This document shows positions 1 to 5,231 of a DNA stretch of 18,855 nt, piece after piece. Source of the stretch: Clostridia bacterium (GTDB taxonomy: Bacteria; Bacillota; Clostridia; Oscillospirales; Acutalibacteraceae); NCBI GenBank assembly GCA_024689165.1, contig JAILDS010000030.1:1-18855 (forward strand), written 5' to 3'. The translations under genes were made by a program, and so were the position numbers. Each line of letters begins with the position of its first letter. The stretch's first letter is position 1. Under the pieces are notes generated by a model. That model saw only the letters and a program-made list of their open reading frames with translations, ran no database searches and was not told the DNA's origin.

Positions 1-310
1 GCGCTTCCATGCTCATCTGGCAGGTGATATGGCACGCGCCGCCGGTATGCATCTGAATCGTTTTCACGCCGGTAGCGCGCTCAATGGCGACCGCGTCTTT
101 ATCGGAATCGATATCCGCTTCGATCACGCCGATACGGTACCGATCCCCGAGCAGGGGGATCAGCTTTTTAAGCAGCGTGGTTTTCCCCGCGCCGGGGGAA
201 GACATCAGGTTGACGTAATACACGTTCTTTTCACGCGTGAGGGCGCGTACGTCCTTTGCACGTTCGTTGTTGCGTGAAACAATGTCCTCTTTGATCAATA
301 CAGTTTTCAT
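1..310 (-). CDS. hypB: HypB, hydrogenase/urease nickel-insertion GTPase (N-terminal part, runs off left edge)
   Basis: This is a partial gene: the first 103 codons are present and the rest lies beyond base 1. HypB is a cytosolic SIMIBI-class GTPase that works with HypA to load nickel into [NiFe] hydrogenase, and sometimes urease. The translation begins MKTVLIKEDI and carries the P-loop SSPGAGKTT (about residues 37-45), the acidic EADIDSDKDA switch region (about 64-73) and the family's TGGACH metal/GTPase motif with Cys93 and His94. The N-terminus aligns with the usual HypB start, so the ATG at 310 is well supported even though no Shine-Dalgarno precedes it. The next in-frame Met (about residue 36) would remove the region before the P-loop. 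A HypA partner or hydrogenase genes would be expected outside the window. Identification is firm; the substrate enzyme is unknown. Confidence 0.92.
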   Translation of the reverse strand, partial: MKTVLIKEDIVSRNNERAKDVRALTREKNVYYVNLMSSPGAGKTTLLKKLIPLLGDRYRIGVIEADIDSDKDAVAIERATGVKTIQMHTGGACHITCQMSMEA

Positions 311-316
311 AAGTTT

Positions 317-345
317 ATTTTATCATATAAATATATAATAATCAA
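317..345 (-). promoter_or_regulatory. Extended -10 promoter of hypB, probably giving a leaderless mRNA
   Basis: On the minus strand there is TTGATT (-35, 340-345), a 17-nt spacer, and TAAAAT (-10, 317-322) preceded by TGA, which makes an extended -10. Counting seven bases downstream puts the start site at about 310, the A of the hypB ATG. No ribosome binding site lies between, which fits leaderless translation. The same TTGATT-N17-TGA/-10 layout is found before mogA. Confidence 0.6.
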
Positions 346-489
346 TCATTGAATTCAGTCGAAAGACTTGAAAAACAGAAAATCTTTTTGCTTTTCTCCT
401 CCGAACCGGGCGATCAACATCAATGGACAGAACAGGATATTTGCGAACAGGTGAGGAAAATCCTCCGGCGTTACCGTTGATTGACGTTT

Positions 490-506
490 GCGGGGCTCTG
501 CCCCGC
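490..506. repeat. GC-rich hairpin (GCGGGGC-TCT-GCCCCGC)
   Basis: A perfect 7-bp inverted repeat with a TCT loop sits in AT-rich sequence and is followed by ACCC. Hairpins of this GGGGCTCTGCCCC type are, from general knowledge, scattered through intergenic regions of many Clostridia. Only one copy is seen here, so calling it a dispersed repeat is inference. There is no T-tract on either side, so it is unlikely to be a terminator. Confidence 0.4.
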
Positions 507-596
507 ACCCATAGGTTTGCTGTTTGGTTATTATGACAACGGATCGGTATCAGCGGTAATTGCAACATTATATTATTGTCCGATAAACCATTTTAG

Positions 597-830
597 TCAA
601 TTGCGTTCAAGCGCATGGGATATATCTATGGCGGATGGAACTCAAAAGCAGACGGGACGGGCACTTCCTACAGCGACAAAAAATCTATAAAAAACCTGAC
701 AGCAACACAAGGCGCAACTGTGAATCTGTATGCGCAATGGAAACCCGTCGGTTATTCAGTGAATTTCAACGGCAATGGCAACACGCCGGGCAGTATGGCG
801 AATCAGAGCTTTGTTTATAACAAGGAAAGA
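597..830 (+). pseudogene. Fragment of a Listeria-Bacteroides-type (Flg_new/InlB B) repeat surface protein
   Basis: The frame opens after a TAG at 594 and reads SIAFKRMGYIYGGWN, then SYSDKKSIKNLTATQGATV, NLYAQWKPVGY, and into a second unit (VNFNGNGNTPGSMANQSF). The GY-x-GGW, ADGTGTSY and LYAQWKP elements are the hallmarks of the roughly 70-residue beta-grasp repeats (PF09479-type) found in cell-surface and secreted proteins of Firmicutes. After about 825 the similarity stops abruptly (YNKERLILCACY) and the frame ends at 908. There is no signal peptide, start with ribosome binding site or cell-wall anchor, so this is a leftover of about one and a third repeats from a larger gene, not a functional protein. 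Confidence 0.6.
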
Positions 831-929
831 TTGATATTATGTGCTTGTTATAAGTCATTCCATGCAAGCGTTACGATATTTAACGATGTGAGTGATTTTT
901 TAAAATAGCAATCTTTAGTAATAAAGCAT

Positions 930-974
930 AGCCGAAGATGCATTATTTTACAAGGATCTTCGGCTTTTTCTTTT
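930..974 (+). terminator. Rho-independent terminator
   Basis: A 10-bp perfect stem (AGCCGAAGAT at 930-939 with ATCTTCGGCT at 956-965) has a 16-nt loop and is followed by TTTTCTTTT on the plus strand. It faces away from the surface-protein fragment, and is probably the terminator of the lost gene. Confidence 0.65.
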
Positions 975-1094
975 GTAACCAAAATGCAAAAACAATACTG
1001 TATTTGTCAGAAAGTTCATATAAAGATAAATACAATCAAACATACCGACAAAAACTGTGGCGTTTTGCTTTGTAAAATCGAATTCAGGCAATAA

Positions 1095-1125
1095 ATAAAC
1101 CGGCCGAAAAAAAGATTCCCGGCCG
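1095..1125 (-). terminator. Candidate terminator of the mogA-ferredoxin operon
   Basis: Read on the minus strand, CGGCCG (1125-1120) and CGGCCG (1106-1101) pair across a 13-nt loop that contains seven Ts, followed by GTTTATTT. The stem is short and the T-tract broken, so it is a moderate candidate. It is the best termination signal downstream of the ferredoxin stop codon at 1239. Confidence 0.4.
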
Positions 1126-1238
1126 ATCAAAAGTTGGTACGATGATAAACAAAAACATTAAAAGTAAAGACATTTCATCATTCGCCGTACCATGGGGGGC
1201 GGCAAAGATGAGCCCGGAGCAGTCAGACCGCACAGCGG

Positions 1239-1619
1239 TCAGGCATACTCAACTTCTATCGCTTCAAATCTGCATTTTGTGGCGCAGAGGCCGCATCTGA
1301 AGCATTTTTCCTGATCTATCTCAAACGGTTCTTTTACCTTGCCCTTCGGCGCGCCTGCCTTGCATACCCTGCTGCAAAGAGAGCACCCCTTGCATTTTTC
1401 AGGGACTATAGTCACCTTACTGATTTTTTTATAGCCATCCGGCGCGATGATCGCGCCGACGGGGCACATGCCGGCGCACTGCGAGCAATCGACGCATACA
1501 GAGGGGTCTATCGAATAAAGAGAGGCGTCGTCATTCGCGGCGGCGACAGCACCGAAAAGACAGGTAAAAGCGCATCCGCCGCAGCCGACGCAGGTGTTTT
1601 CATCGATCCTGAATGCCAT
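1239..1619 (-). CDS. Polyferredoxin with four [4Fe-4S] motifs, likely AOR electron partner
   Basis: The 126-residue protein consists almost only of four CxxCxxCxxxC motifs: Cys10/13/16/20, 42/45/48/52, 76/79/82/86 and 106/109/112/116. It should bind four cubane clusters and act as a short electron wire in the cytosol. It is the last gene of the operon, two bases after moaD and downstream of aor. In the Aromatoleum AOR complex a small four-cluster protein (AorA) pairs with the tungsten subunit, so by analogy this is the electron-transfer subunit or redox partner of the AOR here. The start was set at 1619 (MAFRIDENTC), because GGGAGG lies six bases upstream; a start at 1652 would lie inside moaD and add 11 unrelated residues. 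The ribosome binding site is formed by the last codons of moaD. The partner role is inference; the cluster content is direct. Confidence 0.9.
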   Translation of the reverse strand: MAFRIDENTCVGCGGCAFTCLFGAVAAANDDASLYSIDPSVCVDCSQCAGMCPVGAIIAPDGYKKISKVTIVPEKCKGCSLCSRVCKAGAPKGKVKEPFEIDQEKCFRCGLCATKCRFEAIEVEYA

Positions 1620-1621
1620 TT

Positions 1622-1873
1622 TCAGCCTCCCGAAGCAGGAGAGAGAAGCCACACTTCGTCTCCGTCATTAAGCTTCTGTTTCTTCTTTTTGCAATTCCTG
1701 CCGTTGATGAATACGGACGCGTCGGAAAAAGAGATGCTGCTCTTGTGCTCCCCGACCGCCAGTCTGCCCAGCTCTTCAAGAAGATCTGAGAGTTTTTCTG
1801 CCTCGATCTCAACGTCGGAAATATGGGTGTCGACTCTGTAAACTCCGAAAAGTTTAACAATAACTTTAGCCAT
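1622..1873 (-). CDS. moaD: MoaD/ThiS-family sulfur carrier protein
   Basis: This 83-residue ubiquitin-fold protein ends in SPASGG. The terminal Gly-Gly is the residue pair that an E1-like enzyme adenylates and that is then thiocarboxylated to carry sulfur into molybdopterin. It begins MAKVIVKLFGVYR, typical of MoaD, and contains the late VFINGRNC and LNDGDEVWLLSP strands of the fold. Length is normal for the family. It follows aor by 11 bases, and its ribosome binding site (TAAGGAG) includes the aor stop codon. No moaE is in the window, and the neighbouring E1 gene is the obvious activating partner. Members of this group beside aor genes are thought to serve tungstopterin synthesis; a ThiS-like or other sulfur-transfer role cannot be excluded. 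Confidence 0.88.
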   Translation of the reverse strand: MAKVIVKLFGVYRVDTHISDVEIEAEKLSDLLEELGRLAVGEHKSSISFSDASVFINGRNCKKKKQKLNDGDEVWLLSPASGG

Positions 1874-1884
1874 TTTTCCACTCC

Positions 1885-3828
1885 TTATTCGGTCTTCGCC
1901 GCTGCTGCGACCGCGGCGTCATATACCGATCTGTCGATATCGAAGCCGAGCGTCTTCAGCCTGTGCCAGGTGGGAATGCCGTCCTTCCATCCCCTCGCCC
2001 TGTAATAGACCTTCTTCATCTGCTCAAGCGGGACCTTCGTTCTCGGATCGGAAGGATCCTGAAGCTCTTCCGTCAGGCGTTTCGGCAGTTTATCGGCACC
2101 TGCTTTCTGCCCCAGGATTATATTTGCGATGCGTTCGCAGTTGTATCCGTAAGCGCCCCATGTTAGGTACTTTGCCATATTGCATCTCATTCCGGTCGCG
2201 TATTTTACGGCGCTCGTGTGCGGAAGCAGCGGGATATTGATCTGCGGCACCTTTGTGAAATGGCTGAGGAGATTGACCACGGGACCCACATACGGGAAAG
2301 CGCCGAGAACGATCTTTGTAAGCAGCATGTTCGGTTTGCCGATCAGGAAGCCCGGAAGAACGGCGTAGCTTGTGAACATGCAGCTACCGCCCGCGGAAAC
2401 GGCCTCCATCAGGTTCTGGAACATTATACCGAGCGCCGCCTTGCCGTGGGGAGTAAGAGAGTTGACGTCGAGACCGAGCCCTTCGACGACGACAAGATAG
2501 CCTGCGTTGAGGTGGCAGCCACCCCTGTTCGCGGTAGCGTATCCGAGTCCCTGCCCGACGGCGTGGCGCGGTTCGTACGCCGCGAGCTCCATCCCCTTTG
2601 CGTGTATTGCGTAATCCTTGCCGCCGAATTTCTCGCTCATGCGTTTAGAGCCGTCGGCAAGCTCATTCCCCTCTCCCCTCCGGTAGGCGATGTCCTCGAA
2701 CATCTTTGAGATATTGTCCGTTTCGCCGAAATGAACGCCGAAGTCGTGCACGCCGTGTTTAGCGAGGTCCATGGCGAAAGCTATCGAACCCGCGCAGGAA
2801 ATGGCGTCCATCCCCAGCTCGTCGAGCTCGTAATTCCATTTAAGGATCTTTTCGATGTCATCGTTGAGAATATTCGGTCCCAGCAGCCCGAGCGTCTCGA
2901 GCTCAGGTCCCTTGACGTTTTTTCCGTCCACCATGACGCGCCGCGCGCAGCGGATGACGCACGTCGTACATGCTCCGTTGGAAACGAGGTGATTTTCGGC
3001 AAGCTCCTCACCGGATACCTTTTCAAAGCCGTCGAAGCGTCCGGCGGAAAAGTTTTCCGTCGCAAGGATGGAATGCGCCTGCATCGGAGCCACAAGTCCC
3101 GCCGTACCGAGCTTCGGGAGCTGTCTGCCCGTAAGAGGATGAGTCTGCAGGAGCTTTGTCCATTTCTTGTTCAGGTCCTTCAGTTTTTTTTCATTGGCGA
3201 GCTTCGGAAGCTTCGTACCGACGGCGGTGACGGCCTTGAGCTTTTTGTCGCCGAATACGGCGCCGACGCCTCCCCTGCCCGCAGTACGCTCGTTGCTGAA
3301 AACGCAGGCATACAGGACCTTGTTCTCTCCTGCGGGGCCGATAACGAGCCTTCCGGGATATCCGGAGAGCTTTTCCTGAGCTTCGCTCGTGGTCAGTCCC
3401 CAAAGCTCCTCTGCGCTTTCGAACACGGCTCCGTCGGAGTCGATATGCACAGTGACGGGCTCCTCGCTTTTCCCGCCGAATACAACGGCGTCGTAGCCCG
3501 CTCTTTTCAGGGCGAGACCGAAATCGCCGCCGCAGTTCGAGGAGGTAACGATATTCGTCAGAGGTGAGATCGTCGAGATATTGAATCTCGAGGTATTCGG
3601 ACATCCGCAGCCCGTAAGGGGTCCCGTAGTCACGACCAGCCAGTTGTCTTCATCGAAAGCCTTCATGCCGGGCCTGATATGGTGGAGAAGAATGTCGCCA
3701 GCCATGATCTTGCCGCCGAGCGTCCGCTCCCTGTCCTTATCCGTCCAGGGAAAATCGCTGAACGTCCGTTTTGTAAGATCGACAAACAGCACTCTGCCCA
3801 TGTAACCGCAGTATTCAGTCAATTCCAT
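1885..3828 (-). CDS. aor: Aldehyde:ferredoxin oxidoreductase family tungsten enzyme
   Basis: The protein has about 647 residues, close to the 600-700 usual for the family, which oxidises aldehydes (or reduces acids) on a bis-pyranopterin tungsten centre and passes electrons through one [4Fe-4S] cluster. Counting from the GTG at 3831, the cluster ligands are Cys288, Cys291 and Cys295 (ACTTCVIRC), with Cys484 as the likely fourth. The first pterin motif is intact (DELGMD, 337-342), as are GPELETL near 308-314, RGGCHL with His440, and the C-terminal RGWKDGIPT. The second pterin motif, normally DxxGLC, reads SAGGSC, so its Asp is absent. It is followed by about 50 hydrophobic, proline-rich residues, suggesting a less-studied subfamily. 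The gene overlaps the E1 gene by 14 bases. The start is uncertain: AAGGAG is only two bases from the ATG at 3828 and eight from an in-frame TTG at 3822. Substrate unknown. Confidence 0.93.
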   Translation of the reverse strand: MELTEYCGYMGRVLFVDLTKRTFSDFPWTDKDRERTLGGKIMAGDILLHHIRPGMKAFDEDNWLVVTTGPLTGCGCPNTSRFNISTISPLTNIVTSSNCGGDFGLALKRAGYDAVVFGGKSEEPVTVHIDSDGAVFESAEELWGLTTSEAQEKLSGYPGRLVIGPAGENKVLYACVFSNERTAGRGGVGAVFGDKKLKAVTAVGTKLPKLANEKKLKDLNKKWTKLLQTHPLTGRQLPKLGTAGLVAPMQAHSILATENFSAGRFDGFEKVSGEELAENHLVSNGACTTCVIRCARRVMVDGKNVKGPELETLGLLGPNILNDDIEKILKWNYELDELGMDAISCAGSIAFAMDLAKHGVHDFGVHFGETDNISKMFEDIAYRRGEGNELADGSKRMSEKFGGKDYAIHAKGMELAAYEPRHAVGQGLGYATANRGGCHLNAGYLVVVEGLGLDVNSLTPHGKAALGIMFQNLMEAVSAGGSCMFTSYAVLPGFLIGKPNMLLTKIVLGAFPYVGPVVNLLSHFTKVPQINIPLLPHTSAVKYATGMRCNMAKYLTWGAYGYNCERIANIILGQKAGADKLPKRLTEELQDPSDPRTKVPLEQMKKVYYRARGWKDGIPTWHRLKTLGFDIDRSVYDAAVAAAAKTE

Positions 3829-4462
3829 CACTCCTTATCTTCAGCGCTCGGATCTCATTATCATCGTATATATACAGTTTCCCTGCGCTTTGAACCCTGC
3901 CGAGGAAAAGATCCACGGCAAGCTGAGCCTCAAGCGCGCCTATAACGGCTGCCGTCGTGCTTGGGGAAAGATTCTTTTTGACAGGATCTTCAAGGCAACC
4001 TGCCGCCTCAAGATCCGGAGTCAAACCGGGAATACAGAGATATGCCGTCCCGAAAAAACCGTTTATGCTGCCGTTGACGCAGGGTATGCCGGTATTCACG
4101 GAGCATGCGTTGATCTCCCTGCGGGTCGCGACGTTGTCCGCGGCGGCGATCATAACGTCGAACCCGGCAGCAAGCCCGCCTTCAAACCGCCCCGAGTGAT
4201 ATGCGACGTCGACTTCGGGCGCGTAGGCGCCGAGCCTTTCGGCAAGCAGACGCGCTTTCGGCTTTCCCGCGTCGTTTTTCGTATATAAAAACTGACGGTT
4301 GAGGTTGCGCTCCTCGACCATGTCATAGTCGACAAGCAGCAATTTGCCGATCCCCGCGCCGGCAAGATGAACAGCAGCATTTGTCCCGAGCCCGCCGCAG
4401 CCGACGACTATGGCGCTTTTGTCGGAAATATCGAAGCCCTGAACGTCTGTTTTTAAGCTCAT
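3815..4462 (-). CDS. HesA/MoeB/ThiF-family E1-like adenylyltransferase
   Basis: This 215-residue protein is the ATP-dependent activator expected for the MoaD-type carrier in the same operon: it adenylates the C-terminal glycine of the carrier. It shows the nucleotide-binding loop GCGGLG (21-26), VDYDMVE with Asp45/Asp47, NLNRQ with Arg56, GKPKA with Lys67/Lys69, and the ADN motif near 109-110. It is shorter than E. coli MoeB (about 250) and lacks the paired CxxC zinc motifs, which places it among the compact HesA/ThiF-like E1s. Its start codon overlaps the mogA stop (ATGA, 4459-4462), with GGAGGA 11 bases upstream, and its 3' end overlaps aor. It could also serve ThiS, but the context favours pterin cofactor synthesis. 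Confidence 0.87.
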   Translation of the reverse strand: MSLKTDVQGFDISDKSAIVVGCGGLGTNAAVHLAGAGIGKLLLVDYDMVEERNLNRQFLYTKNDAGKPKARLLAERLGAYAPEVDVAYHSGRFEGGLAAGFDVMIAAADNVATRREINACSVNTGIPCVNGSINGFFGTAYLCIPGLTPDLEAAGCLEDPVKKNLSPSTTAAVIGALEAQLAVDLFLGRVQSAGKLYIYDDNEIRALKIRSDGID

Positions 4463-4953
4463 CTGCCGTAATTTCCTCCGCAGGACTGAGTGTTCCCTCC
4501 GAGAGTTTCGACCGCGTGTTCGAGGACCGGAAGTACTACCTCTATGCTCTCCCTGACTGCTTTCGGGCTGCCCGGCAGATTGATTATGAGCGTCTTTCCC
4601 CTGATCCCGCAGACAGCCCTTGAAAGCATCGCCCTGTCGGTGATCTCAAGGCTTTTAACCCTTATGGCTTCGGGGATGCCGGGCACCGTCTTCTCTATGA
4701 CAGACAACGTCGCCTCCGGCGTAACGTCACGCGGAGCGAAGCCTGTGCCGCCGGTGGTGAACACAACGTCAGCGCCGAATAAGTCGGAGAGTTCGGTTAT
4801 GGCGCCTGCGATGCAGTCTTTTTCGTCCGGCACGAGGCGGTATTCCTCTGCGTCCATAAGGGCGGACACACACTCGGCGATAGCAGGACCGCTTTTGTCC
4901 TCGCGCTCGCCGGCAAAGCAGCGGTCGCTGACGCAGATGATACCGAAGCGCAT
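4459..4953 (-). CDS. mogA: MogA/MoaB-type molybdopterin adenylyltransferase
   Basis: The 164-residue protein belongs to the MoCF_biosynth family. It transfers AMP from ATP to molybdopterin, giving the adenylated form into which MoeA inserts molybdate or tungstate. Visible motifs are SDRCFAGEREDKSGP (9-23), TTGGTGFAPRDVTPEAT (66-82), SRA (111-113) and LPGSPKA (126-132), all in the family's normal order and spacing. It is the first gene of the minus-strand operon. AGGAGG sits six bases before the ATG, and a good promoter lies about 64 bases upstream. MogA and MoaB cannot be separated from sequence alone; the reaction is the same. Confidence 0.92.
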   Translation of the reverse strand: MRFGIICVSDRCFAGEREDKSGPAIAECVSALMDAEEYRLVPDEKDCIAGAITELSDLFGADVVFTTGGTGFAPRDVTPEATLSVIEKTVPGIPEAIRVKSLEITDRAMLSRAVCGIRGKTLIINLPGSPKAVRESIEVVLPVLEHAVETLGGNTQSCGGNYGR

Positions 4954-4998
4954 TGATGACCTCCTGACGGCAGTGATCGGTGTAAGGAAACGGGCATG

Positions 4999-5014
4999 GG
5001 GACATATATATCCC
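4999..5014. promoter_or_regulatory. Near-perfect palindrome at the start of the mogA transcript, possible operator
   Basis: GGGACATATATATCCC is a 16-bp inverted repeat with a single mismatched pair. It would lie at about +3 to +18 of the minus-strand transcript, where a bound repressor would block initiation or escape. No regulator gene is in the window; the operator function is inference. Confidence 0.4.
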
Positions 5015-5023
5015 TACAAACTT

Positions 5024-5052
5024 ACTATATCATACAAATTATTACAAATCAA
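5024..5052 (-). promoter_or_regulatory. Promoter of the mogA-E1-aor-moaD-ferredoxin operon
   Basis: On the minus strand, TTGATT (5047-5052) is separated by exactly 17 bases from TATAGT (5024-5029), with TGA just before the -10 (extended -10). The start site is predicted near 5017, leaving a leader of about 64 nt before mogA. Confidence 0.7.
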
Positions 5053-5062
5053 CAAAAAATAC

Positions 5063-5091
5063 TTTATTTTTACGCGTATAAGTGTTATTAT
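5063..5091 (+). promoter_or_regulatory. Candidate promoter of the tup-moe-moa operon
   Basis: TTTATT (5063-5068), a 17-nt spacer and TATTAT (5086-5091) give a usable promoter with a weak -35, predicting a start near 5098. An alternative -10 is TATAAG at 5077-5082, which would start the RNA about nine bases earlier and include the whole candidate P1 strand of the leader RNA. It is divergent from, and adjacent to, the mogA promoter. Confidence 0.4.
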
Positions 5092-5093
5092 GC

Positions 5094-5212
5094 ACACGCA
5101 TGATAATGTCCCGATCCGCAGCGGCTAAGTGGCGACATACGCGGCTGCGGGCGCGGCCGAAATACTTACATCGGCCGAAGGGCGTCGTTGGAAACGGCGG
5201 CGCCTTCCGTGT
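5094..5212 (+). ncRNA. Structured leader RNA, candidate Moco/Tuco riboswitch upstream of tupA
   Basis: The tupA leader folds into several helices. Outer pairing: ACACG (5094-5098) with CGTGT (5208-5212). Helix A: CCGCAGC (5116-5122) with GCTGCGG (5144-5150); inside it GCTAAG (5124-5129) faces TACGC (5138-5142), matching the 11-nt GAAA-tetraloop receptor with a compensated end pair and the free bulge base changed, capped by a GCGA loop (5132-5135). Helix B: GGCCGA (5155-5160) with TCGGCC (5171-5176). Helix C: 5181-5190 with 5195-5204, ten pairs including three G-U, closed by a GAAA tetraloop (5191-5194). A GAAA loop plus its receptor implies a folded tertiary structure. Moco RNAs, including shorter Tuco variants, precede Moco, W and Mo-uptake genes and are known to use a tetraloop and receptor; the operon context fits exactly. 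The class assignment is from architecture and context, not a covariance-model match. Confidence 0.7.
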
Positions 5213-5231
5213 TTGAAAAGGAGCAGATATC

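Larger units (their letters stand above)
311..1238. other. AT-rich intergenic stretch with gene debris, no intact gene
   Basis: This stretch of about 0.9 kb separates hypB from the end of the tungsten-enzyme operon. It contains the hypB promoter, a small hairpin at 453-465 (GAGGA/TCCTC), a GC-rich hairpin at 490-506, a fragment of a surface-protein repeat at 597-830, a terminator at 930-974 and a candidate terminator for the minus operon at 1100-1125. The ORFs that can be drawn here have no ribosome binding site and no recognisable family. Base composition is clearly more AT-rich than in the flanking genes. Confidence 0.7.

Noticed and set aside
1..310. hypB as part of the tungsten cofactor system
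   Set aside because: It is separated by 0.9 kb of debris with its own promoter, and HypB acts in nickel insertion; no functional link is visible.
349..480. Small plus-strand frame from TTG 349 encoding 43 residues ending EQVRKILRRYR
   Set aside because: The composition looks protein-like, but there is no ribosome binding site or promoter, and it lies in debris next to the hypB promoter. Too weak to annotate.
323..568. Minus-strand frame of 81 codons upstream of hypB
   Set aside because: It spans the GC hairpin and the hypB promoter, has no family resemblance and no ribosome binding site.
948..1130. Minus-strand frame of 60 codons
   Set aside because: It lies beyond the candidate operon terminator in AT-rich DNA and has no initiation signal.
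1224..1242. GACCGC/GCGGTC hairpin over the ferredoxin stop codon as a terminator
   Set aside because: No T-tract follows on the minus strand; the hairpin at 1100-1125 is the better candidate.
1620..1652. Upstream start for the ferredoxin
   Set aside because: It lies inside moaD without a ribosome binding site, while GGGAGG is properly spaced before 1619.
2731..3567. Long plus-strand frame (278 codons) opposite aor
   Set aside because: It is the antisense shadow of a clearly coding, motif-rich aor frame; no ribosome binding site and no recognisable family.
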